Source: Biancaea sappan
Lineage: Eukaryota > Streptophyta > Magnoliopsida > Fabales > Fabaceae
NCBI GenBank assembly: GCA_037074585.1
Contig: CM073493.1
Span: 2,968,001 to 3,032,000, forward strand
Length of the DNA: 64,000 nt
Direction of reading: 5' to 3'
The position numbers and the translations under genes were made by a program. The notes below the pieces were generated by a model, which saw only the letters and a program-made list of their open reading frames with translations, was not told the origin of the DNA and searched no databases. Position 1 is the first letter of the stretch, and each line of letters begins with the position of its first letter. Positions 1 to 13,600 of this stretch are shown one piece after another.

Positions 1-346
1 ATGTTTTTAGTGGTCTCTAGCATTCGTTGTCAGAGTAAGATGGTCTTAGAGTTATTTTATACTAACATGAAAAAAACAAAAAATTAGAGTTATTTTATTC
101 GAGGCAGAAGAAAAATTGGAACATAATTATTTTGAAAATAGAGTATCTACACTTAAAATTATTAATTGTCATAATTACTCTAGCATTTTTTTACCTAAAA
201 TTTCTTCTCTACTATTTATTTTAATTTTATATATTACATATATTCCTTTTGATCCAAAATTCATATATTTATTGTGAGATTGTTTTATATATTTTAATTT
301 CATTTTTTATATATATGTTGTACGCGCACACACATTTAAAAATATT

Positions 347-411
<65 letters not shown>

Positions 412-1887
412 TGAATAGGTTTATCACCGTCTTTCAGCTTCAATAACCTAATATTACATATTTATTGAATAAAATACTCGACATTAAACTAATTAAATAC
501 ATATTGGGTGTTATTTTAATTAAAAATAGAATACTTATAACATTCTATTTTAAATTAATAGTAAGAAAGACTATTACAATATATAAAATTTGATGTTCTT
601 CTATTAATAAAAAATACTTTATTCAAAAGATATGCAAAATTAAATTATTTAATATTAAAAAATAAACTATAACAGATCTCATTAGATAAAAAAATATAAA
701 ATTGAAAAAAAATGTGATAAATTTTACTAAAGATAATACTATATATAAATATAAAATATTTTTATTTAACCAATTCCATGACAATTCAAATATTGTTTAT
801 CATTAAATCATTAACTTTTTATCTCTTCGGTTGTTCGAAATTAAAAACACCAATTAAGATGGAAGATGGAGCTATTGACAAAGAAATGTTCTCTTGTTCT
901 ATATTGCATTGCCAAGAGTTCACGAGAGTGATACTTTATCCCTAAGGCTCATTTCTCGTTTTACTTTGACGAAAGAAAAACAGAAAATTAGACTTTTTTT
1001 AGGCAGAAAAAATTGGGACATAATTATTTTGACAATAGACTACATAATTATTAATTTTTTTACTAAATCAAATTAAAACAAATGCAACTCCTTACAACTA
1101 AATTGAAATGATTGATATTTCAACAACCAAATAAAGATAATTGTAATTTTTCAATGTTCTAATTTCATTTTAATTGATATTAATATTGTAGTTTCCATAA
1201 ATAGCGAAGAGTAAGAAGCTGCGGTTTTAATAATTGTACAGTTATATTAACACTAATATTGTACTAATGACCACGCAACCATTTATACACAATTATATTT
1301 TATTAGCATTATAAGTGATAATGAGTGATTCGTCCAAAAGTTTATTGGAAAGACTGGATTCGATCCAGATATAGTGCGAGGTTGACTAAGAATGTTAATA
1401 ATGTCTAATCGAGGAATCTAAATATAGTTGAAGATATGCCTGGTAATGTTATAAATTAATTAGAGTACATTACACTCCACTCCCTTTTAAAATATATATT
1501 TTCGTTCTTGTAATTATGAAATCGTTATATACCTTAGTCTAATTTTATATATTTATTTAGAGAGGTCTATTACAATATTTTTTTATTATTTTTTAGACCG
1601 AATTGTCCTCTATTAACTCCAGAACATATTGGAAACTTTTTTTTACAAGAAAATAAAATACTTGTGATATTTCATTCTGAATTAATAGAAAAAAAAGGGT
1701 ATCATATATAAAAATTAATGTTCTTAAGCTAAAATAAAAGGTATTTTAATCAAAAGATGTTTGATATTAAGTTATCGAATGTCAAAAAAAACCATGCTGT
1801 AACAAATTTTTCTAGGTAGAAAATATAAATTTGGACCAAAGTATAATGTATTTTATAATTACAGAATATGAATTGTATATTTTTAAA
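1..1887. other. AT-rich non-coding flank with a diverged internal duplication
   Basis: No coding region is recognisable. A (TA)n run occupies about 350-407. Sequence at about 75-150 (ending in an ATAATTATTTTGA-like stretch) recurs at about 980-1045. A second stretch at about 590-700 (an ATTCAAAAGAT-like core) recurs, diverged, at about 1715-1830. The order is kept, so this looks like an old tandem duplication of roughly 0.9-1.1 kb. Short ORFs here overlap the TA run or lack any domain. If the receptor kinase has earlier exons to the left, this stretch is intronic. Confidence 0.5.
350..407. repeat. (TA)n microsatellite
   Basis: This is an almost pure alternating TA run of about 58 bases. Similar AT or AAAT/AT runs occur at about 23288-23341, 30121-30180, 33166-33187, 42142-42172, 42676-42701, 46614-46635 and 63645-63667. 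CT-rich runs occur at about 36695-36721 and 55735-55755. Confidence 0.9.
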
Positions 1888-1917
1888 GTAGAGGAGAGGA
1901 GAGTGTGATTTTTGAAA

Positions 1918-2137
1918 TATAAGGTCAATCGAAGCCAAAACTCCTATGTTGATAGGCTGGCGAAGCATGGAAGATCTCATGGAAGATGCTCAAAAACTTA
2001 TACTATTCCTCCTCCTTTTGTGGAAAAATTCTATATGGAAGACTTCTGAAATAGATAACTTTGTTCTCTTTTGTTTTTTGACCTGTATTGAACTTTCTGT
2101 TTCCTTTTAATATATTGCCTTTTACCAGAAAAAAAAA
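1918..2137 (+). mobile_element. 5'-truncated LINE-like (non-LTR) tail
   Basis: A segment of about 220 bp ends in a short poly(A) (2129-2137) preceded by TTGCCTTTTACC, a common ending of plant L1-type retrotransposons. It is bounded by an imperfect direct repeat of about 29-30 bp: 1888-1917 and about 2139-2168, sharing AGAGGAG, AGTGTGATTTT and GAAA. That fits a long LINE target-site duplication that has aged. No reverse-transcriptase motif remains, so the class is inferred from the tail and the flanking repeat. Confidence 0.45.
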
Positions 2138-2251
2138 GGCAGAGGAGCGGGAAGTGTGATTTTGAAAACTTACTAAATATGAGAATATAATTTATTCTAT
2201 AAATTATGAGAAATATGAAATCATACTAAAAAATAGTGTTTTTTTTTGTAG

Positions 2252-2470
2252 GTGAAATCCCACCTTCTCTTTTCAACATGCCTTCTCTGAGAGAGGTCTA
2301 TCTTGGCTCTAACCATTTACATGGTAATCTACCACATGATATGTGCAATCAGCTTCCTTTACTTGAAGTTTTTAGTATACCTAAAAATCAAATTGAGGGA
2401 AGCATTCCAAAATCAATTAGCAATTGCACATCTTTGAAACAATTATTCTTGGACCTCAATTTATTTACGG
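2252..2470 (+). CDS. LRR receptor kinase, upstream LRR exon
   Basis: This 219-nt exon encodes three leucine-rich repeats (units starting EIPPSLFN, NLPHDMCN and SIPKSISN) of the plant-specific LxxLxLxxNxLxGxIP type. The left border is a T-rich tract ending in TTTGTAG, an acceptor with phase 1. The right border is ACGG|GTACAT, a donor with phase 1. Spliced to the acceptor at 17088/17089, the frame gives ...LFTG then FVPKEIGN..., an uninterrupted LRR junction, so I take it as part of the kinase gene rather than a stray fragment. Exons encoding the signal peptide and LRR N-cap are not seen in 1-2251 and would lie left of the window or be lost. Alternative: a leftover exon of a decayed tandem paralogue. 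Confidence 0.75.
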
Positions 2471-3299
2471 GTACATTCTTACCCTTACATGTGATTTATT
2501 TATCTTCTTCATATGTTTAGTTAATTGCATTTAAACTTGCAAGTATAAAAAAGAAATTAATAATAACAACCATCAACATTTACTTTCCAACACTTTAAAA
2601 ATCTACTTTTAATAAATTAAATAAACCAGGTTAAGGTCTAATTTTCTAATCCTCTTCAATGACACTACGTACCTTAATCCTTGACATGATATTAATTAAT
2701 AAAGATGGCAACTGTATCTTAAAAATGAAGACATAAAAAATAGTAAGTATATTGTCGCATGATCTAACTAAGATTCTCTCTTTCTTGTTTGTTTTAGATT
2801 TTGGGCCAATGGATAATGGATCCTTTCTATCATGAATTGTGTTTTTACATAGGACAATAATGAGTTGGACTGTTTCTTGATATAATCAATCGAGACATAT
2901 GGTTGAAGAGTACTTTTATATATGCAACTTTCCCAATTTAAAAATTTCTCTTTATTTGAATGTATAAAATTAATAAAATAAAATAAAATTAACAACGAAA
3001 TAAAAGTAAATATATCATCATTATTATTAATTATAATACTATTAATGTTGCAATTTTAGATTAGAATGAATGAATGATATAGTATATTTTGATTAGTTTC
3101 TTTTCAGAAAACCTTACAAATTAGAAAAATACATGAAATATTAAAAGTAAAGGATTTGGATGGTGTAATGAGTAGGCCTCAATCAAGCAATTCCTTTTCC
3201 ACTCTTTTCTTCCATTATTTTGCATCCAAATATATCATTAAGTTACCTCTTGCATGTAGTTTGGTGAACTTATGGTTAATCTGTTGATTGCTTTCGTCA

Positions 3300-4150
3300 C
3301 ATGATGCTCAGAAAGTGATCGGCATGGTATGAGCCCATTCCATGCCGTAAGCCTGACATAGAGAGGCTTAACCTACTTTATATCGTTTTTCTTTTCATAA
3401 AACACAAACCACATCGAAACTTGTGTGAACTCAATATAATCTCAACTGAAATAAACTTAAACTTTATATAGCAAACATATAGTTGTTATACATATGAATG
3501 TATCAGAAGCTTTACACAACTCAAGCTTTTCAACTTAACGTCTATTCAACATTACACAAAACTACATCTCAGGGTTTGATTTCAAATGTACATACATTTA
3601 ACTACAAGAAAAATGCCTGCCTAAGACACAATTTGAACTCTGAAAGTACAACCTCTAACCATGCCCACTCGGCTGGATGAAACTCATAACAAATCAGCTA
3701 TCTGTGGGGGGAAAAACAAGAGGGAAAGGGATGAGCTATGCGCTCAATGAGTAATGGAACTGTAACAACTTATACATAAACTTATATAGGAAAACATCGT
3801 TTAAAAGTATGAACTATAACAAAAATAGATTTACCTGTACTTCAAAATGTCATGTGTAGAGCAAAATTCTTTTATTGTTATAAAAATTAGAGAGGCTATA
3901 AATTTGGAAAGAATGTCTAAGGGAAAAATAATAACATAAACACAAGCTCTAAAAATTTCTCATGCAATAGAGAAGTCAATCAAATACAATAAGATAGAGA
4001 TTTAGTCTATTCTCATGTAAAGTTATAGATAATGTACTTTTGAAATACCTTTAAGACGTAAAAATACTGAAATATGAACTCTGGAGGAACCACTAGTAGA
4101 ACTATAACTATGTAAACTGTCATCCATTTACCTCTCCAGTGATTTCTAAT
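3300..4150 (-). mobile_element. LTR-retrotransposon LTR fragment
   Basis: On the minus strand this stretch has the composition of a plant LTR: TTACTCATTGAG, then a pyrimidine-rich block at about 3700-3735. A GGCATGG...CCATGCC palindrome followed by GTAAGCC lies at about 3319-3355. No borders or target-site duplication were found, so only the general class is proposed. Confidence 0.4.
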
Positions 4151-4166
4151 TTTTGAACCATTCACC

Positions 4167-5306
4167 TGTCACACCCTAATTTGGAAACAGGACTGGCACG
4201 ACACATGGATGATCCCATGGTCGTAAGCCTAACTTGAATGCATACACAACTCTCATACAACTACATGTAACATAAAATCATGCATTTTATATGCAAAACA
4301 AGATTTGGTTACATGTTAAACTTCATTATATTTCTAACTATTCCCATCAATGTCACTAGGGAATAAGAAGAAACATTAAGACAAAAGAATGACCATCATA
4401 GATTCTGTTACAACATAAATATATATTTGTTTAATACAATGTTTACAAATACTCTATGTGTCCTACCAACTAAGGAGCACATCTAGACTTCCAAAAGAGT
4501 ACATAAACAAAACACCAACCTAGAGCAAAGAGGGGTTGAACCTTCGCTACCGCATGCCATGATCATACTACCACAAGATTAAGCTAATTATACTCAACAT
4601 AAGTCACCTCTTATGTCTCCTAGAAATGTAATTTTACCTTGTTAGCATGAAGGTTTCAAAGAACTAGCTTGAGTGTGGTTAACTACTTACCTAGATTCTA
4701 AGCTAAACTTTACCAATTCTTAGTGTATTTCTCAAGGATTCTTAGTTTAAGGAGTCCCAGATTCAATTGCTAAACATATGTACATGAAAGACAGAATTAA
4801 AAATGGAGACATGGAGTTTGGTGTTCTATTTTGCCGCTATAGTTGTGACGCTTGGGGCCAACGAGGGTGAGGAGTGATCGTCGGTGCATCAAGAAGCACA
4901 AACAAGGAGTGGCTCCTAGTAAGCTTCTAGGTGAAGGGACATATAAATGAACTAACTCCACATTAGAATGAGAGGTATCCTGAGACTGTACATGTATAAG
5001 ACTGTACAGTTAAGAGATTCTGAGACTTTGTAAGTATGAGACTATACAGTTCAGGAGAGCATAAAAGATTTGATAAGTACTACCTATACTAACAAGATGC
5101 ACCTTCTTTTTCGGGAGCCCATTTCATAAGTACTCCAAAGTTAAGCAAGCTTAGCTTGGGGTAATTTTGGTATGGGTGACCTCTTGGAAAGTTTTTCCAA
5201 GGAACATACGAGTGAGAACAAAGCATACTATAAGGACCCATGTCACCTTATGGGGACAGTCATCGATCTAGAAAGTAACTCAATTAGTACAAGTGATATC
5301 AGAGCC
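4167..5306 (+). mobile_element. LTR (about 1.1 kb) followed by a tRNA-Met-type primer binding site
   Basis: It begins TGTCACACCCTAATTT and ends ...AGTACA at about 5291, followed at 5293-5306 by GTGATATCAGAGCC, close to the TGGTATCAGAGCC primer site complementary to initiator tRNA-Met. This marks the 5' LTR and start of the internal region of a plus-strand element. The rest is missing: from about 5320 it runs into the minus-strand copia pol. No matching 3' LTR or target duplication was seen. Confidence 0.55.
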
Positions 5307-8190
5307 AGACCTCTCTTAGTATGATGTAGTTTGGGGACGAACCAAGTAGAAGTTGGTCGGCATGTAACACCTAGGGTCGGTAAGGATAGGGAGCGATCTC
5401 CAGACTTCTCCTTGCATAAAGATGTACTAAACATTATATTAGGTCGACTAACAATTAAATAGAGTAAGGATCCAATCATACCTCTACAGAGCTTCTGATC
5501 TACACTTTTACCTAATTCATCCTTCTCTAGCTTATGTGCTGTACCCATTGAGGTCCTAGTTTCTTTGGCAGTATCCATCTCGAATTTCTTTAAAAGTTAT
5601 TTTATATATTTAGTTTCGCTAATGAAGATTTCATCCATTTTTTGATTGACTTGCAATATGAGGAAGAAAGCCATCTCCCCCATTATTCTCATCTCAAATT
5701 ACTAGTTATAACCTTGGAAAAATTCTTGCACAAATTTTCATTGGTAGCTCCAAAGATAATATTGTCCACATAAATTTGAATAATCAAAATATCTTTATTT
5801 ACAATCTTAGTGAATAGTGTTGTATCAAATTTTCATCTTAAAAGTCCATTTTTTTAAAAAAATACTTAGCCTTTTATATGAGGCTCGAAGGGCCAACTTT
5901 AAACAATACAAAGCCTTAGATAATTTAAAAACATGGTTTGGGTATTCAACACTTTCAAAACCAAGAAGTTGTTTTATGAAAACTTATTCATTTATAAAAC
6001 CATTTAGAAATGCACTTTTCTTGTCCATTTGGTATAATTTGAAAATTTTAAAACATAAAAAAGCTAATAACATCCTAATAAATTTTAACCTGGTTATATG
6101 TGCAAAGGTATCTTTGAAGTCTATTTCCTTTTGCTGGTTGTATCCTTGAGCAACCAGCCTTGCTTTGTTTCTGACAACATTTCCTTCCTCGTCCAATTTA
6201 TTTTTGAAGACCCACTTAGTGCCAATGATAGACTTGTTTTCAAGAGCAGAGACTAGCATCCAGACCTTGTTCCTCTTGAACTGGTTGAGCTCCTCTTGCA
6301 TGACATTTATCCAAGATTCATCTTCCAAGGCCTTGCTTATGTGTTTTGGTTCAATCTAGGACATGAAGGCCATGTTGTTCATTTTCCTCATCGATGACCT
6401 CATTCTTCTTTCCTCAGTAGCATCACCAATGACATATTCATGAGAACAATTAGATGTTTCCCTCCATTTTGTAGGGATTCTTTGGTGATCTTTTTATGAT
6501 GTGTCATTAGGTTCCTCATTGTGTGCTTTTGGTTCTTGTTGTGTCATTTGGTTCCTATGCTTAGGAATCTCTTGTTTGCTTTTAGAATCAAGGATATGGT
6601 TTAATGTCTCCCCCTTTTTCTTTTTCTTGAGCAAGGACTTTCTGAGTTCTAGATAGCTCATCATCATCACCTATTCTTTTATTATGATAAGAAGAAATGT
6701 TAGTTTCATCAAAAGTAATGTGCACAAACTCTTTTATTGTTCTAGTTCTTTTATTATATATTCTATGGGCTTTACTATTATTTGAGTATCCAACAAATAT
6801 TCCTTCATCAGTTTTAGCATCAAATTTTCCTAGGTTATCTTTTATGCTCAGAATGTAACATTTACAATAGAATGCACGAAAATAATCAATGTTGTCTCTC
6901 TTTCCTTTCCATAGTCCACATGGAGTCTTGTTCAACATTGGTCTAATAAGGCATTTGTTTAGAATATAACATGAGGTGTTGGCTGTCGTAGCCCAGAGAT
7001 TCATAGGGAGGCTATTTTCACATAACAGGGTCCTGACCATGTCTAGCTAGGACTTGTCCTTTCTTTTAGCAACATCGTTTAGCTGTGGAGTTCAAGGGGT
7101 TGAAAAGTTGTGAGTTATTCCCTTTATGTTGCAAAACTCTTGAAAATAGAAATTTTAAAATAGAAATTTTCTAACTCTGTTCCATGATCAATTCTAATGC
7201 TAGTGATCTAAACTTCTTTTTCATTTTGAGTCTTTTTTAAAAATGTTTTAAAGGCTTGAAAACGTTTACTTTTATTTGCTAAGAAAAGCACCTATGTAAA
7301 GCGGGAATAATCATCAGCAATCACTAGCCTATGTAACTTCCCTCTTAAACTTTGATTCTTATTGGACCAAAGAGATCCATGTGAACTAACTACAGGAGTC
7401 TAGTGATTGAAACATGCTCTTTTGAAGAAAATGGTGTTTTAACTTGTTTTCCTTTTTGGCATGCTTCACACATATGATCCCTCTCATATTTTGTCTTAAG
7501 AAGACCAACAACTAGGTTTCTATTGGAGAGTTTTGAAATCAACCTTATATTGAGATGGCCCAATTTCTTATGTCATAACCAACTTTGATCACTAGTTGTT
7601 GAGACATTTGTGAGGGAAATGACTTTTATAAGACAAGGCATAGACGTTTTCATACTTGTACCCTTCAATCAGGGTGCTGTTTTCATCCTTATTTCTAATA
7701 TAACATGTTTTGGATGTAAATGTTACATTATATCCTTTATTATAGAGTTGTCTCATGCTTACAAAATTATATTTTAATCCTTCAACTAGAGATATATTTT
7801 TAATATTGAAAGTGTTATTAATATAAACCTTACTGATGCCAAAATTTTACCTTTTTGGTTGCTTCCAAAGAATACATTTCCAAGATTTTTCTTTGTTTCA
7901 TACTGTACAAAGTTGGATTTATCCCATGTCATATGTCTGGACTAGCTTGAGTCTAGGAACCAACATCCTTGTTTCCATTTTGACCTCAAGCATAGCTACA
8001 TGCAATTAATTTTAGGTACCTAAACTTATTTGGGTCCTTGAAAGGTTAAGTCCTTGAGAGGTTAACTGTTTTCACTTTTATGCCTTTGGGTACCTATATT
8101 CTTTTAATAGTTACCTCAGCCTTAACTTTTCCTAAGCAATTCCAAAACATGAACAAACACAAATAAAATATACACACATAAATATAATAT
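5243..8190 (-). pseudogene. Decayed Ty1-copia pol (protease to RNase H)
   Basis: Minus-strand copia polyprotein remnant, read from right to left. Near 7900-7950 is a WFLDSS...SRHMT protease/pre-integrase-type segment. Integrase C-terminal sequence (NLWATTANTSCYILN, GKFDAKTDEGIFVGYS) lies at 6588-7040. The reverse transcriptase N-terminal part (SIIGTKWVFKNKLDEEG, KARLVAQGYNQ, then KSAFLNGFI) lies at 5984-6328. An RNase H-proximal part (KSVDQKLCRGMIGSLLYL) lies at 5243-5578. Many frameshifts and stops break it, and the catalytic YxDD region of reverse transcriptase was not found. Motif wording resembles the SIRE/Maximus lineage (inference). Its gag and 5' LTR follow to the right. Confidence 0.85.
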
Positions 8191-9615
8191 GTAATAACCT
8201 CACTCTTTCCATCTTGTGAGTCTACATTTTCACGAATACCATAGTTAGTCTAAATCACGGTATTTACCTTTCTGGATTATTATTACTCAATCAATAGGTT
8301 ATTACTAAAGGTCAATATTCCTCTAAAGTTGATCCTTGTTGTTCATCCGCGCGGATGCTCCCATCCACGGATTACTAATTGGTTTTTCCTTTCATGGGTC
8401 TGCATTCCCACAAAGTTTCTCTTTTATACAAGTAATTTGTTTACACAACACAATACAACAATCAATCCACTATCTTTAAATATAACCCATATTATAATCC
8501 CAAGAAATTCCTTTATCTAGTTAATATCACTAACTAGGGAATTTAATAAATATAAGTCCAATTATAGTGTGAGTGAGATTTATATTGTACTTGAGTAATT
8601 TAATATAACTCAGAAGCATGGTCAACCACTCACCTTGATATTTGCCCAATTTTACCTTCCTCCTAACTAGAAGATGCCTAAGATTATGAAGACAAATTCC
8701 CTAGCAAAAGAGACCACAAAGGAAACAACCAAGAAAAATCAAATTTTGGAGAAGTCCTATTGTTGTAGCAATGGGACCATTAAAGCAATGGGACTAATAG
8801 GGAACATTGTTCTCTATTCTATCTATCACTGCAGTGATTGAATTAGTCACTGCAGTGACTATCCCAGCTACAGCCATCGCTACAACGATTGATGGGTAGC
8901 AGACCCATAATTCTGCAGAGAATGATTTTCTCTGTTTTTTGTTTCACAACTCAGTCCTTTGGTTCCAGCACATACCTACCCATTTTATCAAAGTTTAAGG
9001 TCTTTAGCTCAACATTTTACCATTCCCAACACTTTTAAGTCAAGATCAAAATCAAATCTAACATAAAAACCATTTTTCTATAAGGCATAAGCTACAATTG
9101 AAAATTGGGAAGATAAGGGATATTGAAGTTTACCTCTAGCTTTAAGAATCCCAGGAGAGCTAGAAAGTAATCGAAAATAAGAAATTAATTGGAAGAAATG
9201 GTAGAAATGATTTGAAGAAGTTGAGAGAAAAATCATTTATTCTCCTTGCTCTATATACTTTTCTACATGAAATGAGGAAAGAGAAAGGGAAGAAGAGGCT
9301 TTAAGGTTGTGGGTCACTTAGTGACCCATGGGTACCCATAACCAGATGCCCTAAACCTGAGTAACCTAGTTATAATTATTCCTCAATAATTATATCAATT
9401 CTATTAAATTTCTTCTTCTTCCTATTTTTATCAATTCATAAAAAATATCACATTACAATAAAATATCTGGTCTAATCATTTATCTCAATTTTCACAAATA
9501 ATTATTCAAATGGAATAAATTAAATATGGATATTAAAAATGACTAATTAAATTAAAATATTTAATGCTGTAAAATACTGTTATACCCCCAAACACGTAAC
9601 CCCCAATTTTGGCAG
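8190..9615 (-). mobile_element. LTR-like insertion between copia gag and pol
   Basis: On the minus strand it starts TGTAATATCTGCC (about 9615) and ends GTTATTACA (8190), so it has TG...CA ends. It interrupts the copia body just after the gag zinc-knuckle region. Near 8760-8900 there are repeated CACTGCAGTGACT-like blocks. No convincing target-site duplication was found (flanks TAATA and GAGGT), so the borders or solo-LTR status are uncertain. Confidence 0.45.
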
Positions 9616-10330
9616 ATATTACAGAGGTCATCATCACTCCATGAGGCATTGGCCACCATTGATTTATGGTCCTTTCTGGCTTTTGTAAGCTACAAGCACT
9701 CTGCACAAATGTGTCTAGTCTTTTTAGACTCATAGTAGCTTACTGATTTGTGATATTGCTTTGAAGATACTTTGTTTTTGTTGTTATGATATCTCTGTTT
9801 ATGGAAGTCAAAACATCTTGTTTGACAGTAACACCCTATCCTTGTCATCCATCATTTCTTCCTGAGAAGATGATTTTTCTTTTGTTATGTTGACTTTTAG
9901 CATAACTCCTTTTTCTTTTCTTCTATTTAGTTCCTCATTTCTCTTCTTAGGTTGGTCTTTTCATGGGCAATTTGTTTTTCTCATAACTCACTAATAGTCA
10001 TGGTTTCTATTTTCCAAAATTCCTTAATTGCCGTGGCTTTTATCTTCCAAGGTACTATTAAGTTCTTCAAGACCTTGTAAACTATTTTCTCATGGTCATA
10101 CATGACTCCTATAAGATCAAGTTCATGAGTAATTTTCCTAAGTCTATCGAACGTCTCACATTTTGAAATTATCAAATTCCTCCTCTAGGTTGTTGGTTTT
10201 GTTTTATGAACCTAATTAGTACCTTTATGTGTGGTCCAAAGTTTCTTATACTTTTCTTTGGTGTTCTAACACCTTGATAGTTTCTTGAACTCCTTTGCAT
10301 TCATAGCACACAGAAGGTAGTTAATAGCTT
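9616..10330 (-). pseudogene. Ty1-copia gag remnant
   Basis: The minus strand encodes a UBN2-type gag piece at 9981-10175 with VYKVLKNLIVPWKIKATAI and ISEL, the usual place of the 'EELVxKILRSLPxxWxxKVTAI' block. It is followed by a decayed CCHC knuckle region near 9700 (SKKTRHICAECL). It lies upstream of the copia pol at 5243-8190 in the same orientation and belongs to the same element. Several stops and frameshifts make it non-functional. Confidence 0.75.
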
Positions 10331-10641
10331 TGTAATTTACCTTAACTTTTTTTATCATCTTCCTTTATCCACTTGTTTTGTGCTTTAAGGGCCTAAACTC
10401 CATCCACCTTATTCTTGGGAATATAGGTACATTTTTCGATCACTCTCTAAATGTGCATATTTTGAGATTTTATGAAAACCTCCATTTGAGTTTTACAATA
10501 TGTATAGTTCCTTCCATTGAAGAAGGGAGGTCTATCTGCGCTTTGACCTTAGGCACCAACCAACTACCAGATTAATCTTCTGAATCTTTTACTCTGGGAG
10601 GTTAATCTTGCAAACACTAGAGACCTACTTTTATACCATAT

Positions 10642-13600
10642 GTTAGAACACGTGTGTGGGGTTGAATTGGGTACATGATTATTTTAAAAACTTAAACAAC
10701 TTTTCTTTAAAATGATATTTAGTTAAGTTCATGAAAGACTGTTTATTTTGAAGTCAGTTTTATTACAAAAAAGTTGACTTTTAACAATAGTTGTTACCAA
10801 AAATCCAAAAGTCATCAATATAAATGTTTCAGTAGTGAAAACAAGTCAACACCTAAAATCTCTTCACTGAAGGTTTTAGTGGCAACAAAAGTCGCCAATA
10901 AAAAGTTGCCACTGAAACTCACAATCAATGGTGACAAAAGCCTCCATTGAAAGTATAATTTTTGTCACCTAAAATTAATTGTAGGCAATAAGGAAAGAAA
11001 GAAAAGTCACCACTAAAATTAAATTTTAGTGGTGACAAAGAAAACTTTTATTGGCGAACATTCCTGCTGTCACTGAATGTGTCTTTTGGTGGTGACAAAA
11101 GTCACCATTAAAGATACTTTCAGTGTGGCTACTTAAAGTGTCTTTAGTGACAACAATCCTCACTTTTGGTAACAAAAAAAGTCACCACTGAAAGTATAAT
11201 TTTTCAAAAAGAAAATAAATAATGCAAATTCTTTATTTATAATTGCAAATATTATTTAATAAGTAATTAAAGTTTTAATATAAACCATCTCATCACTTAA
11301 ATCCTAAATTTATTATGTTTTCCAAATAACAAATATTTAGCAATTTACAAATATACATATGTGAATCTCAACATCACGCTCTGCCACTAACAAGTTATTG
11401 AGATATTGTTTGCTCCAGTTGCAACCTAAAGAAGATCCCACATCACTCAACACATGAAAAATTAAACCATTCAATAATTTTAATAAACTAGGTTTTTTTA
11501 GCAAGAACTCAAAGCAATAAAGTGTGGCAACAATCCTTCGCTGTCATCATATGTAGCAAAATACTTTTGGTGCTTTTGCATAACTTGCAAGAATTGTAAC
11601 AATAATAGTTATTTACTATCTTCACTAGTCCTCAAAACACAAAGGCTTTGATAGACATTTTAATTCATAGGATTTCATTTCTCACTTGTTTCAAAATTAG
11701 GCAAGTTTTTCCAAAAATTACTTATGTTTCAAATTAAAAAGCAAGTTGACGGGGAATTCCCCCATAGCTTTGTGTAAAATTACTAGCTTAGTTACAAGAA
11801 ATTCTCAAGGTAGCATCAAACTGTCAGTTCCTAATAAAAATTCTCAAGGATGGGTAAACCATATGAGATTAAAAGATCACTTATCTCTTAACATTCACTA
11901 TTAGCTCCTTGTGGATGTTCTTGGTCACCTCTATTATGTATAATGATTAAGAAATTTTAAGGACTTTTGCAGTGGTGCTCAAAGGTAAACTACTTGTGGA
12001 TGTTTTGTTTAATCCATTCTTTCCCCTATTGCTCCCCCTCTTAACTTTTTCTCTCACTATTTTATCAACAACATATATCTCTATGTATTTAAATTGTGCT
12101 ACATCAGTTCATATCTGAAGATACAAACACAAAAATGCATAAAATCCAATTTATCAACATATGCTTCACAAGTAGCCTTTAAACTAAAATTTACATTATA
12201 ACTTGTTACGAGACTACCAAGCAAATAGATACTTAACAAAATTGACAAAGAATATTGAAAAGCTCACCATAGTCAAAAGATCTTTAGGAAGATCTAGAAA
12301 GGATTCTTTAAACTTTCCAAGAATTGGAATAGGTGCCTCAACAAGATTTACAATCTAAAATTTGATGTGAATGGATATTCTTAGGAATGCACGTTTTAAA
12401 CTATTAAAGGCAGAATCTAACAATAAGCATACCTAGTCCAGTAACTTAGATATTTTTTGTCTCTCTTGACCTCTCAACAAACAAACAAATTTATACACTC
12501 TATTAATTAATTAATAAATAAATAAGAAAAAACTGAGGTGATAGATAAATATTTTACCTCTATTTATTTATATTGTTTGATTTCTTATTCTTATAGTGAG
12601 ATATCGCCACTGAAAGTAAGATTTTCAGTGACAACTTCTAATGTCGCCAAATAAAGTATCAGAATTTTATTATTTAAGAAAATGTCTATTTTCAGTGGTG
12701 ACACTAAAAGTCATTGCCGAAAGTGAGTCTCTTGGTAGCGATATCTGAGGTCACCACTAAAAGTGAGACTTTCAGTGATGACTTCTAATGTCACCACTAA
12801 AAGTATCAAAATTTTATTATTTAGAAAAATGTCCATACCTTAAAAGTCGTCACTGAAATGAGACTTTTAGTGGCGACATGTGAGGTCACCACTAAAAGTG
12901 AGACATTCGATGACGACTTATGAGGTCACTATGGAAAGTATCAAAATTTTATTATTTAAAAAAATTCTATTTTCAGTGGCGACAGAAAAAGTCGTCACCT
13001 AATGTGAGCCTTTCAGTTACTCTAAAATAATTGTCTTTCTCTATTGTAATCAATTGATCTTCAAAACATATTTCAATTACACCATCAAAGTTATTACCTA
13101 GAAAATATAATTTCTTTGGAAATATAGGCCATGTTTGGTTCTTGATTTGAAAATAATTTTTTGTTTTATAAAAAAAAAATGTATTTGGCACATTATTTTG
13201 AAGAATATGCTTTAAAAATAATTTTAATTTTTTTAAGAAAAGAAAAAAATAAAATATGTTTTTGAAAACATTGTTTAAAAAAACAATTAAAAAAATATGT
13301 GCTAGTTGAATATATCACAAAAAGCTACATGGTCAAATGTTAAATATGCACTAGCTTAAACCAAAGGATCACAATTTGAGTCTTGGATATTGCATTTTGC
13401 TAATAAAGTATCAACATTTTATTATTCAAAAAAAGGTCTACTTTTAGTGGTGACACTAAAGATCATCACTGAAAGTGAGACTTTTGATGACATAAGACCT
13501 TTGGTGGTGACTTTTATCGCCACTTAAAATAAGACTTTCGGTGGTGACATATTAGGTTGTCACAGAAAGTGAGACTTTTAGTGACAACTTAAAAGAAGTC

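Noticed and set aside
249..446. 65-codon open frame
   Set aside because: It runs through the (TA)n microsatellite; the Ile-Tyr repeat is an artefact.
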